Shown here one piece after another: positions 25,173-36,476 of a stretch of DNA of 64,000 bases. Made by a program: the position numbers and the translations under genes. Every line of letters starts with the position of its first letter. Position 1 is the first letter of the stretch. Source of the stretch: Neelides folsomi (Eukaryota; Arthropoda; Collembola; Neelipleona; Neelidae); the NCBI GenBank assembly GCA_034687125.1, contig JAQGBZ010000080.1:124001-188000 (forward strand), given 5' to 3'. Below the pieces are notes generated by a model. The model was not told where the DNA came from and ran no database searches. It saw only the letters and a program-made list of their open reading frames with translations.

Positions 25173-26460
25173 ATGAAGTGTGTTCTCGTCCTCGTCGCTC
25201 TCGCCGCCTTCGCCAGTGCTGGCCATTTACCACACTACGAACCCCATGGACATCATGGACACCATGACCATTACGGACACGGGCATCACCACTATACCCC
25301 AGTTGTCGTCAAAGTAAGACTTCTTTTCTAACATATCTCATATCCATTCGTGGATTTTACCTTTGTTGTGTTTTTGTGCTTGTAAGAGATTAAAGCTTAA
25401 TCATCGTTCGGATCAGCTTTTATCTTATTGCTGGCTTACTTAAAGTAGAAGTTCAACTATTTACTTTGTGAGATTGGGAGATATAATGAATAATGCATTG
25501 TAATTCTCACAGTGAAATTATTTTTTAAGTATTGCTGTAATGCACAATAATTAAGAAGCGCACTGAGGTGGAGCGATGCTTGAAATTCAAATGCAAGCAT
25601 CACTAAACTTGAACACACGTAAACAATTGAAACGTTTACTTTTATCTAAACTTGCTAAAAATTCTAATATAATTAATAAGCATATTCTAATAATGAAATC
25701 TGTCGAAGAGAGTTAAAATGTGATTTTATATCAAATATAATTTTTTTCTACATTCATGGTTAAGAATTAGATTCACAATTAGGATAAAACAATGAGAATG
25801 CTCAATCATTTTATTTGCTATACTCAAAATATAACTGTAAGCATAAAGTTCTTGATTAAAAATGAAAATTTAACAATTATTAATATTTAACAACCGTAAT
25901 TTTTGGTTAATTGCTATTTACGCAATATTCATTATGCTTATAATTTAAATTGTGGATTTTGAAAAGCTTAAAAAATCATAACGGGCATTCGATGAGGTAA
26001 TATTTATACATAGTTTAATCATATTAATCGCAAATTGTTTACATTTGATAGGTCCCAGTTGCCACTTCTTACCAACATGAATACAGGTAACAAATTGATC
26101 TTAACAATAAAACAATTTTATTATCATTAGCAATTTGAACATCTTAATGAATTTAAACATATTTTAACCATTTTTTACTCCCGTTTTTATAGAACTTATC
26201 ACCCAGTCGTCCCAGTCATCAAGGCAGTGGTAAGTTTAATGAGACTCAATTAAGCATTAAAATCATGACTAAATTAAATAAATTTTAAACTTCTTTATTC
26301 ATTTCAGCCAATTGTGAAGTACCCAGTCTACTACCCAGTTCATCATCATGGTCATTACGGACATGGGCACGGACACCATGGACATGGTCATCACGGGCAT
26401 CATGGACACCATGGGCCATATGGACATGGACATGGGCATGGACATCATGGACCTTATTAA
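25173..26460 (+). CDS. Small secreted His/Gly-rich protein
   Basis: Exons 25173-25313, 26052-26086, 26193-26229, 26308-26460; 121 residues. A clean signal peptide (MKCVLVLVALAAFASAG) precedes a His/Gly-rich block (GHHGHHDHYGHGHHH). A central hydrophobic Val/Pro/Tyr section follows (PVVVKVPVATSYQ, TYHPVVPVIKAVPIVKYPVY), and the C-terminal half is nearly pure His and Gly. The valine-proline-tyrosine core between His-rich blocks resembles arthropod cuticular or byssus-like structural proteins. The His blocks could bind metal ions or take part in pH-dependent cross-linking. Function is inference; no family can be assigned by eye. The start is supported by the TATA box, the short 5' UTR and the signal peptide. 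An AATAAA lies at 26,627. Confidence 0.88.
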
Positions 26461-26626
26461 ACGCAAATGAACCAAAAATGTTTTACAAATTGCGACTTTA
26501 ATAGAGATAAAATCATTAATATATTATATAAAGAGTTTTTTACAACAACGAAATTTAACTGTAAGTTAATGAAAGGAATTTATATATTTTATCTACAAAA
26601 TGCTGAAACGATATTTATTTGAATGA

Positions 26627-26632
26627 AATAAA
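26627..26632 (+). promoter_or_regulatory. PolyA signal of the small His-rich gene
   Basis: AATAAA, 167 bases after the stop codon. Confidence 0.6.
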
Positions 26633-27575
26633 AATATCTTTTTTATAAAAAAGGAATTTTATTTTGAAAAAATCACACAAATAATCATAAATTCCATTCT
26701 CACACATTAAACAGCAGGTGATATTTTACAAAGTTATTGCGAAAATTAATTAGATGTAATTTCAGACGGTTTCAATAAACACTCATATTGATGAAGTAAT
26801 TAATATATTTACATTTTCAATTAATAAGTAGACATTCTAGACAATTATAATCATAATTGCAACATAAATCAAATTATATTAATTATAATTTGAAAACTTG
26901 AATAAATTGTATTATAATTTTGCAGTTAGTTATACATTTATGGTATTGGTTTTATTATTGCAGTGGCAAGCTGCATGTTGTATTTTATTTACTTAAATGT
27001 GGACTATTCCAATTAAAAAGCACTTTCCCTAAGCTTTAATTTATACTAATCATGATAATTGTTTATGTAATCTTTAAATGAACAGTTTATTTAAAAAGTA
27101 AATAGGGAAGATAATAGTTTAGGAACTTACGCGTAAATGTTAGAATTGATATTGATCATTAGCAAAAATTAATAATATTTAAATGACAGTATGACAGAGA
27201 ATTAATAAGTATTTATGAGGTTTGAATATAATAGTAAATAAAATTACAATAACGATCGTTTTTAAACACTAATAATTTTAAAGTGGAAATAAATTGTCAA
27301 TCAAATTGATATTTGAAAATATGAAAATAAATATACTTACTTTAGGTAATAAATGTAACAAGAGAGACTGAATTACCTAAATAGTACCTACAATTAAATA
27401 AACGTGATTTCTACTTTGACTTAAATAAATTTAATAATAAATGTCAATAAATATTTAAAAGAAATGTTGATCAGAATTTAGTAAAAGGACTAACATTAAA
27501 TGAATCTCAAATAACTAATGTTAAATATCGTATATAGCCAAAAGAAGTAAGAGAATATTGATTTGGATTTGGCCA
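26633..27575. other. Intergenic between two convergent genes
   Basis: Very AT-rich. Expected to hold the 3' UTR of CHTOP on the minus strand. Nothing else was recognised. Confidence 0.5.
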
Positions 27576-28871
27576 TCATTCACCCATTGAAACGTCGTTG
27601 TCTTCACAGGCAGGATTTTCAGTACTAGTTGGTTTCGTTTCTTTACCCAACATGTATGAATCAATTTCTTTGTCGAGGGCTGATTTTGACTTTTTCAATT
27701 TGGCCATGTACTGAATAAATAAAAAAATTAGTAACTTGTTATGTATTTAATATTGATTTAATATTAATTAAATTCTTACTGAATCCAGTTCTTTGTCCAA
27801 GTGGTCTTTTGAGATTTCCCCATTTGTCTGTCCCCCACGATTTCCTCCACGATTTGAGATTCTATGAATCAATTTATTAAATCATAAAACCATTTCAATT
27901 TTAACTCTTGCAATATAAAAACATTTATATGATATATAATCAAATATTTAAACTTATTCTGTTGCTTAATTTCAATTAATTTCTTACCCGCGCCCACGAC
28001 CTCCCCTGTTAACAACTCCACCTCGACCATCAAAATTTCTTGAAATATTCGGAGCTCCAACTCTCATATGAATGTTTGTTCGTGCAATTCCTCGACCACG
28101 ACCGCCGCGTCCAGCTCCGACTCGGGGAATGGATGTTCCTCGGTTAGCAACTCGACTAAAAATTCCTCCTCTTGCTCCTGCTCCCCTCCTCACAAAATTT
28201 TGTCCGGGAAATCCACGTCGACCACGAGACTGATATCGTTCCAAGTTAGCAGCAATTGAATTTCGAATTGCCTCCTGACGACGTTGGGCCGGATTGGGGG
28301 CATAGGCAGGCTTTTCATCGATTTCCAGATCCTACAAAGAAAATCGATTATTTACAAATTAATAAATATACAAATTTTAATAATAATTAAAGCTAAATAA
28401 AAACATTACATATTGATTGGGGCCATGGCCAGGATAAAACCCCCTTTGGGGCACATTTGGCCGTCGTTGGATCCTTGGTTCCATTGGATCCATGTAGTCG
28501 TCGAAAATATCTTCCTCCAGATCGGCATAGGAGACGGGAACTCCATGGGATCTATTGTATCTTCCAGCAATATTTCGAGGATCGGGTGCATATTGTGGCT
28601 CCCTGCTTACAGGAACTGCTTGAGTCCGCACATTCTGCTGACTGAACCTGAAACAATAAATTTATTATAAAACCAACACTGTAATTAACTTCTCATATAC
28701 ATCTTTTGTTAAACTTTAAGAATGCTAGTACATTTAAAATTATTTAGGTATTATGATTTATTTTTAGGGGTACCTCTGAGATAAAGGTATGGTTGTAGAC
28801 ATGACTGTGGGTTTCCGAAGTTCGGCATTTGGAGTCGTTGCGGAATTGCGATAAGGCTGCTGGAACCACAT
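27576..28871 (-). CDS. CHTOP: Chromatin target of PRMT1 (CHTOP/FOP) homologue
   Basis: Coding exons 28871-28774, 28647-28410, 28331-27988, 27861-27780, 27710-27576; about 298 residues (the stop position is certain to within one base). The first coding exon opens with ATG directly after a TATAG acceptor, and an upstream exon around 29,190-29,280 is probably 5' UTR. The N-terminal STTIPLSQRFSQQ matches the CHTOP SLNERF segment. The middle is an Arg/Gly-rich domain with RGG and GRG repeats, the target of PRMT1 methylation. The C-terminus has the family's duplicated motif, DHLDKELDSYM followed by SALDKEIDSYM. CHTOP binds the TREX complex, stimulates DDX39B and helps mRNA export; it also links to arginine-methylated chromatin. 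The insert between residues about 35 and 112, with an acidic Tyr/Asp stretch (EEDIFDDYMDPME), is longer than in vertebrates. Confidence 0.9.
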
Positions 28872-29881
28872 CTATAGTTGACAGTGAAATGGTTAAAAGT
28901 TTAATAACAATAACAAACATTTCAAATATTTTAAACATTGAAAGTTTAAAGATTTGAACGATAGTAGAAGGTATAGTAAATATTTATTTACAATTAAGAT
29001 ATATTTTAAATATTTATAAATACATTTCAAGATCGAATTGAGATTTATGATTATGCAAATTGTGGTTTTCACGAGAAATATGGACTGTATTTATGCAGGT
29101 GTGTGTAGTATATTTACAGTTATGAAATCTGCTGAAATCATAAATAATCCTAATTTTGATGAGTGAAATTTAGATTGAAGAAACTTACTTTTTAGACCTC
29201 TCACTATCTAACTCAGAATGAAACCGAAGTTTAAAGGATGAACTTCACTTCTATGACCTCTCACTCTCTTGATGGTTAATAATTAATAAATGTGATTACA
29301 AGAAGACGAAAAACGAAAATTAATTTCCGGTGCGGCTTTGCGTTCGCGTTCTCTTCAAACATTCAAAGAAAATGAATGAATAAAGGAAGCCTGATTTTTG
29401 AATTTCCGATCATGTCGATCAGAATATAGTCACACCGATTCATATAGGGGCTTATTGATATTTAAAGAATGTTTCCTATTGCTTTTGTATTGCTTTGTTC
29501 TTTCCACAAAAGTTTATTTGTAACATCGATTTTACTCATTTGCCAGTAACAAATCGAATAAAATGGAGAATATGTTATATTATTTCTTTTTATTTCAATA
29601 TTACATATACATATTTTATATATTTACAAATTACTCTTCTATCATTTATCTGCATAATATATTTATGTGCATTATTAATACAGTTTAATACGTCAGGTAT
29701 AAAGTTCGACAAAGCTTCTAGTCGTTCTAATACAACTTGCTTTAAAGTCTACAAAGAAATTGTAATTTTTATTAAACTTTAAAAATCTCCTAAAAAGAAT
29801 ATGTAGAAAAAGCCTATTTGTTAATTATTAAATGCATAATTCATAACATCTATTATTTACAAAATCTCATATCACAATTCT
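28872..29881. other. CHTOP upstream region and intergenic DNA
   Basis: Contains a likely 5'-UTR exon of CHTOP ending at a GTAAGT donor near 29,187. Two copies of AGTGAGAGGTC lie about 60 bases apart in that exon. The rest, to the end of the Tyr-rich gene, is AT-rich with no gene recognised. Confidence 0.45.
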
Positions 29882-31016
29882 TTAACAATCAATCCTCCAA
29901 TATCGATATCGGCCATAATTGTTGTTGTAATTGTTGTAATTTCCGAGGCTATCGCATCTTTTATTATAATTATCATAATAGCTGTCGTAATAGTAGTCAT
30001 CATTTGTCCTTCTCTTTGAATAGTAGTCGTCATCATTGTTGTAATAGCTTGAGCCTCTCCAATCGTTCCAATTCCTCTTGCCGTAGCTAAAGTCTAAAAT
30101 GATCCAGAATTAAAAAACTATTTTCATGTTCATTCTAAAACAACGAGAATACAAAGCATTAAACTTAATTTTGTTAATTAGAGATTTTTACCTCCAGAAT
30201 ACCCTCCGCTTCCATAATAATATTGGCCAGATGATGGATACTTGTAGTAATCATTGTAATATGACCTTTGTTTTGTAGCTGGATAATAAATCTCTGAATT
30301 GTAATTTGACCTATAACTAGGATATGACCAATCGTTGTAATGAAATCTTCCGTATCTAAAGGTCAACAAATAATAAAACTAAAAAATGTAAGTTTTGGTG
30401 GAATGAATTGATCGTTGCAAAAGTATTTATATCTAATCAAACTAACTACTATTGTTTTAATTTATTTTTTATAAAGGCTTCAAAAGTCAGACCTATCGTA
30501 ATAGCCATATCTGTAAGCATCAGATCCATAATAATGACGGGATTTCCTTATCAGAGCTGGTGGATTTTCAATATTTTTGCCTTCTACAAATAAATTCATA
30601 TCAAAATTTAATGCATGGATTTTAATTACATGTTAATTTTTATAATAAAGTTAATTGATTTATAAAGGACTTGTATGATCTTCATTTGTGATTAAATCCG
30701 CAGAAGCAGGTGGTTGAAGAAGCTTCTCGGGAACTATTCGTTTTTGAGTATTCAAAAGTTGAAACCCAGTGGTTAAAAGAGGCTTGCCATCGTCTTTATA
30801 TCAAATGATATAAAGATATTTGAGAATATTGGTTATTTTAATTAAATATTTTTATTGGATATTTTATTTTTAATTAGTTTGTTTGAAGATACCCGTGGGA
30901 TTTGTATACTTGTAGTAATTGAACCCTTTGATTGACGCTATTGGCTGATTTTCCCCGGACGCGGTTGACCAAAAGATAAAGACCAGAAAGAAACTTAAAA
31001 AATAACCAATTCCCAT
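29882..31016 (-). CDS. Secreted Tyr-rich protein
   Basis: Exons 31016-30893, 30793-30671, 30583-30493, 30355-30192, 30093-29882; 237 residues. The signal peptide is MGIGYFLSFFLVFIFWSTASG. The first third of the mature chain is ordinary (IVPEKLLQPPASADL). From about residue 95 the protein is dominated by Tyr with Asn, Asp, Ser, Arg and Gly (for example RHYYGSDAYRYGYY, NYNSEIYYP, YYNDYYKYPSSGQYYYGSGG), and it ends in NNYGRYRYWRIDC. A single late pair of cysteines is seen. Tyr-rich secreted proteins of this kind are typical of cuticle, egg-shell or adhesive matrices in which tyrosines are oxidised or cross-linked; that role is inference. The donor of intron 2 (A|GTCCTT) is weak but is needed for frame. 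No specific family was recognised. Confidence 0.8.
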
Positions 31017-31271
31017 TATGCTCTTGAGAATATCCGAACGAGGTGTTAGAAAACTTATATTCAATTATTTTCAATAGCAGATTTTAATTTTAAAGAATTG
31101 ACATTAAATTACATAATCACTTAATTAGCAAACTTTAATTTTAATTGTTAATTCGCAAATCTTGTATTTAGAAATTTTATACGTTATCTTTAATATACAG
31201 TTATACTCTTTATTAGAAATACAATACAATTTACAAATAATTAAAATTTGTCAAACTGGACTGTCCAACAG

Positions 31272-31473
31272 GGAAGAGGTTTTAAATCAAACTGAAATAA
31301 GAAAAGCCCATCACGCTAGGTTTTATCCCTACTGGAAGAAACAGCGTAGTAATTAAATTAATTTGGGAGAGAAGCGAAGCGTAGAAGGATCTAAAACTTT
31401 GTCTCCTTATTTTGAGGATAGAGAATATAGGCGACAAAGACCAACAGATCCGTATGTTTATAATATGAAGTAA
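31272..31473 (+). pseudogene. Possible degenerate copy of a Tyr-rich secreted gene
   Basis: After a CCAACAG acceptor-like site one frame reads NREEVLNQTEIRKAHHARFY, then a Tyr/Arg/Lys-rich stretch, an in-frame stop at 31,354-31,356, and then in the same frame KRSVEGSKTLSPYFEDREY and a Pro/Tyr-rich end, stopping at 31,471-31,473. Composition and the segment IRKAHHARFY resemble IRKSRHYYGSDAY of the adjacent minus-strand Tyr-rich gene. It could be an inverted, decayed duplicate, or the last exons of a real gene whose upstream part I cannot find. No start codon or signal peptide was seen. Confidence 0.3.
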
Positions 31474-32221
31474 ATTGTACTATTCTTTAAATCAACAACT
31501 AAGTCCCTTCTCTAATTATGGTTTATGGGGGTGAACATTATATTTCAATTTTTTCCAAAATGCGCCCCTCTTTGGCCTTGAATTTTCTTTCTTTACCATG
31601 TTTATTAATCATTAAAAGGAGCTCAAACGTAAAAAAATTACACAAGAAGAAATCAGAAGTCACAATTAAAAAATTTAAGTCTTGTCTCATCTTTCCGTCA
31701 TCTTGACACCCCCTTCCTTTGAAGCTAACTTTTTCAACCCTTGTCGAATACTTGTAAATTTATTCATCTGGATGAACCCCATAAAAATTGTCATTAAGCA
31801 TCATGAATCCAGTAATTAAAGTAATGAAAATGGATATTTAATCATATAGATTAAGGTTCGTCATTTAAAAGAAAATTTCATAGTCTTCCATGTTCTTTAA
31901 AGTGTGAGACACTAAACATGAAAAATACATGCAGGTAATTATGGTTTATATTCTTCCAGGATTTTCTCAACACTTCCAGTCCAACACCCTTTCCAACACT
32001 AACATTGTTTAAAATTCTCATACAGATCCACAGATCCTCCTCTATATGTACACAATACACAATATACTTTAACATGTAAATGATATTAGTATTTAAAGTG
32101 AATATTTTTGTAAATATAGGTAATTAGTCCATAAATCGGGAGTGGGTGATTAATTAAATAATACACAGAATAGGAATTTTAAATATATAATTTCATTATA
32201 TTTCCTTTGAATACATTTAGT
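31474..32221. other. Intergenic, nothing recognised
   Basis: AT-rich. It should include the 3' UTR of the minus-strand SDR gene. Confidence 0.5.
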
Positions 32222-33686
32222 TTAATTTCGTTCAGGCTCTAATGTACATTGGAAGAATTCAGCTGCAGCAGCCACAGCCTTGTTAGGAAGAAATCTGAAA
32301 TGCAAAATTCACACGTTTGAAAACTCAATATATTATGAATTTAATTGTAATGTTGTTTGAAATACTCACTTGGAAGCGGCTGTCATTAATCCAAAGAATT
32401 TTGGCGTATAGACATATTCATCCTCGCGTCTCATTCCGTCCACAATGATTTTGGCAGTTGGTTCAGGTCCGAGGATTGGAATTAAAAATGGAAATCTATA
32501 ATAAAAATCATTCATTTTATTTGATATCACATTGGGATAAGTGTTCGTGTTCTACATTATAATGAATCTACTTTCTAATCTACTTAATCTAATCTTTGTA
32601 GTTGTATTCATTAGACATACAATATGCGTATTTATGTATACATAAAGGTAATGTTAATTATTCGACAATTATGTATACCTCGTGCTAGCAACACTCCCAG
32701 CGTTGATTTCCGTGTCACAGAAGAATGGGTAAACAATGGTGAGTTTGATATTTGGTTTTTTGGGATGAAGACGAACTTCCTCCCTTAGTCCCTCCATGTA
32801 TCCGTGAATGGCGTGTTTGGTAGCTCCGTAGGGCACGAGGTTCTTGCAAGCCAAGCAGGCCGCACCGGAAGCTACCGACACAACATGACCCCGCCCAACG
32901 TTGAACATATGTGGAAGAAACTCCTTGAGAACCCAAAAGTTGGACATGACGTTCACTCGGAATAAAGTTTCGATCCTCTCATGAGATGTTTCGATGAAGG
33001 GTTGAATGTTGGTGATTCCTATGAAAAACAATTAATTTTAAACTACCGCAGCGAGAAATTGTGATTAATTAATTTGTGTGCGGAAAAGGTTAAAACAATT
33101 AGCTAATTGTTTATACAATTAGCTAATTGTTTATACAATTAATAATTATGGTTAATCATACCTGCATTGTTGATGACAATGCTAACTTCCCCAACCTCCT
33201 TTTTTACCTGAAATAATTCATGGCAATTGAATTAACCATTAAAATTTTTATCAAAAAAACTCAAATGCTCAAAATTTTTAATACTTTATCAGCGGCCGCC
33301 GAAACTTTTTCTCTGTCACCGACATCGACAGTGTAACCATACGCTGCCACTCCTCTTTGTCTAAGAGTCTGAACTGTTTCATTGTTCAATTTCTCGTTAA
33401 TGTCCCAACAAACAATTCTGGATCCAGTTTCTGCTAGATGAAATACAATTTCTCGACCAATTCCTCTTCCGGCTCCAGTCACCTAAAACGTTCAATAAAA
33501 GAAACAATTAATAATTTTTAAATAATTGAACTAATTGTAACTTACTAAAATTGTTTCTCCTTTAAGAGATTTGAGCTTAGGTGGAAATATCAATCTAAGG
33601 ATTGCCTCAAGAATTGCATAACCAGTCACTACTTGAAGCCATGTAAATTCTAGCAGTAATGCCAATAGTTCAGATGCACCCGCCAT
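32222..33686 (-). CDS. SDR16C-type short-chain dehydrogenase (retinol/17-beta-hydroxysteroid dehydrogenase-like)
   Basis: Exons 33686-33546, 33482-33285, 33207-33162, 33018-32679, 32495-32370, 32294-32222; 307 residues, the usual length of this family. A hydrophobic N-terminus (LLALLLEFTWLQVVTGYAIL) should anchor it in ER membrane or on lipid droplets. The NAD(P)-binding motif TGAGRGIG is at residues 49-56, and NNAG at 126-129. The catalytic set is Asn151, Ser179, Tyr192 and Lys196 (in YGATK). The Asp in the WDINEK strand end favours NAD over NADP. This is the classical SDR layout of the SDR16C group (RDHE2, RDH10, HSD17B11/13), which oxidise retinol or steroid and lipid alcohols. Which substrate applies cannot be read from sequence. 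All catalytic residues are intact. Confidence 0.92.
33095..33134. repeat. 20-bp tandem repeat, two copies, in an SDR intron
   Basis: ACAATTAGCTAATTGTTTAT occurs twice in direct succession, and a third copy starts but decays. Each unit contains the palindrome ACAATTAGCTAATTGT. It lies in the intron between the third and fourth coding exons. Confidence 0.85.
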
Positions 33687-35196
33687 TCAAAAATAATATC
33701 GGATCAGAAAAATATAAAAATACTGCACTTATATATTAAAAAAATTAAAAAATGTTTATGTAAGGTAAAAAGTATTAAGTTTTTAATTTGGAGAATAAAC
33801 AAGAGGTCTCATCGAGCGTATTTCAATTAGCTCACTGTTATGTTCAACTTTGAAGTTGAAGAAAGAAACCCGAGTGTAATTTTCTGTTTTATTTCCCACG
33901 AATGAAGTAACTGATTTGAATAATTGTATATCATTCTATTTATTACTTTATTACTGATGAGAGCATGAACTAATTTCTAACCTGCATGAAGTTACATTAA
34001 CATTAACAATAAGTTAACTCACATGAAAAAATATATGACATTTTAAGATTATTAGAAATTTTATTAATTTAAAAGGGAGAAGTTTTAAAAAATTTTAATT
34101 TTTTCTTATGTTATATGTAACTTAATATTAATAATGTTTTTATTTTAATAATTTATATGAAGTTTGATATCATTTTCGAAAACAAATTGGTTGAATAATG
34201 AAATGAATCATTTATATAAGCAATTACAATAATACTACACACGTCAGACGATACACCTGTACTGTACTCTATAGCCTGCATTCCTTATAAAATGTGATTT
34301 TCTAACCTACCTGATTCTTTCATTTATTTTCATGAATTTCTCATGAGATTCAAAGGTTCATAGTTCCTAAGATGAAGTATAATTCAGTGATTTAAGATAC
34401 AATTTTTGCCTCCATATGATAATGTAGGCTCAAACTGAAAGTTACCTAATGCCACAAGACGACAACAAATTCATAAGATAAACTTATTCTCCCACAGTCA
34501 ACTGAATGAACTTCTTGAGTGATGCAAACAAGAAACGCTTCCTATTACATTCACATATCTCAAACCCATCATCTATGATATACCATACCTAATAACAATG
34601 AACATAAAGAACATTTACTTTTATGTACCATAAGTAGACTGATGTGAATTACCTTTACTACATGCATTGACGATTGACGCACAGACATCAGAAATCTACA
34701 ACTAAAATACTACTTGAATAGGTAAATAGTTAATGCAGTTAATTCTGATTACCAACATTTTAATTGCATACCTTAATGCGGTTTCACTTATAATTTCAAT
34801 AGGTAATGTTAATCAGAAAATCTTAAGGAACCTATCGAATAATACGTACCTTAATATAAAATATTTGAAAAAAAATACAATAATTCTTTATTGACCAAAC
34901 AGCTTTAAAATATAAATAAAAATATTTAGGTATTTAATAATACAATAAATATAGAGATGAAGTATCATGAGCTCATTATTTCCTTTAACATGAACTTGAC
35001 TGGCCAAGCTTTGCTTGCATGAGATGTGTGTAGGTAATTGTACTACATACAACATAGAGATATATAAGAAAGCGACAGTACTATAGTTCGTTCTTATAAT
35101 TACCTAAACAAGATTCAAGGATATGTGATCTACCAGATCTGGACGTGAATGTCATAGTCATGACCAAAAGAGTAAATAATGATTCTTCAAGCGAGG
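33687..35196. other. Intergenic between SDR and RlpA-like genes
   Basis: AT-rich, about 1.5 kb, divergent arrangement. No gene, RNA or repeat was recognised. Confidence 0.5.
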
Positions 35197-35203
35197 TATA
35201 AAA
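35197..35203 (+). promoter_or_regulatory. Candidate TATA box of the RlpA-like gene
   Basis: TATAAAA, 219 bases upstream of the ATG. No in-frame ATG lies between, so the model implies a 5' UTR near 190 bases or an unseen 5' intron. Confidence 0.45.
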
Positions 35204-35415
35204 TTGATTGCTCATTTTCTCTCATTTGCTTCCTCCTTCAAATCAATAAAGTCGGAACTTGAGACGATCGATTGATTATTTAATGAATTAACGTTGGAAA
35301 ATCAAAAAGGTTGATTTCCAGTTCATCTGTACTTGTTTACAAGTTAGTTAAGCACCATTTAACTATTTATTGTGTTAATGTTAATTGTGTCCACAAATTT
35401 TGTGTAAAATTAAAA

Positions 35416-36085
35416 ATGCAAAAGCTGACCATTTTATCTTTTACTGCCATAATAAGCTTATCGTCATTTTTTTTTATTATCGAAGGAAGCTTAAGTAAGA
35501 TTTAATATAAAAAGCAATTAATAAAAATATTAAAAATATTACATTAAAATTTTGATTCTAAAATAATAGAAGGAGGAAGCGGACATTGCACTTATTATGG
35601 TGGTTATCTGAGCGGAGGAGATTTGAAGCCAAATGGAGTAAAAACATCTAATGGAGAAACATTTAGCCGATGGTAATTAAAGTAATGATTACAATATGCA
35701 ATATATTAAATTCCGCAATAAAGAATTTAATTTTGTTTACATTACATTAACAATAGGGCATTAACTGCTTCTCACCGAACCCTCCCATTTGATACTCTTG
35801 TAAATGTAACGAATGAATTGAATGGTCGAAGTGTCGAAGTTAGAATCAACGACAGGTAAGTTGAGTAAAGATCAAGAAACTAGGAAATTCAATTACTCTT
35901 TTAATTAAAAAATAAATTAACTGTATAATTCTATTGTTTTATTTTATAGAGGCCCTGGCACATTAGATCTTGCAATTGTGCTTCAAATGAGTAAAAGAGC
36001 TTTCAATACTTTGGTGCCTCATCAAGAAAGTATTCGGATACCTTGTTCCTTTACAATAGTCGATTATAGAAACGATTACGATTAG
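35416..36085 (+). CDS. Secreted RlpA-like double-psi beta-barrel protein
   Basis: Exons 35416-35494, 35570-35672, 35757-35855, 35950-36085; 138 residues. All three introns have GT-AG ends and consistent phases. Residues 1-26 are a signal peptide. The rest is one double-psi beta-barrel of the RlpA type. [11 protein letters not shown] matches the start of the fold, TSNGETF the TANGE motif, [18 protein letters not shown] the strand-2 signature and [15 protein letters not shown] the hallmark. His67 and Asp93, equivalent to the pair needed by bacterial RlpA (lytic transglycosylase on naked peptidoglycan), are both present. The usual following RVIDLS segment is diverged ([14 protein letters not shown]). 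Cys33 and Cys126, at the two ends of the barrel, could form a disulfide. There is no SPOR domain. Flanks are ordinary animal genes (SDR, BUD13). The family is bacterial and fungal in the main; related plant folds are expansins. Peptidoglycan cleavage, glycan binding or a novel role are all possible. Confidence 0.88.
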
Positions 36086-36476
36086 AAATAAATTAAAGGT
36101 CATGTATTGTAAAACGCATTTGAAGTTTTTTTTCAATAATCTGCATACTTGCTTTAATTTTCAGAATTAGCAGTGTTTGTAATTAATTATGAGTAGGTAG
36201 TCCAAAATCTCACCAACACATATCTTAGACTGGTAAAAACTTTGTATGTATGAAGCATGGTTAAAAAACACGTTCAATATAATAGAAAATTAAATATTTA
36301 ATTTATTAGACATTTAGATAAACATTACTTGTATGATAAATATATACACATGCTGTAACATTCAATTTAACGAGGAGATTAGTTTAACTCGTTTTCATAT
36401 AAATGATTTCAGTATAAATGTTTTAATATAAATCATGGAATAAGATTATGAAAAACGTTACAATAGTCTCAACCAA
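36086..36476. other. Intergenic between convergent genes
   Basis: AT-rich 3'-UTR space of the RlpA-like gene and BUD13. Nothing else was seen. Confidence 0.5.
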
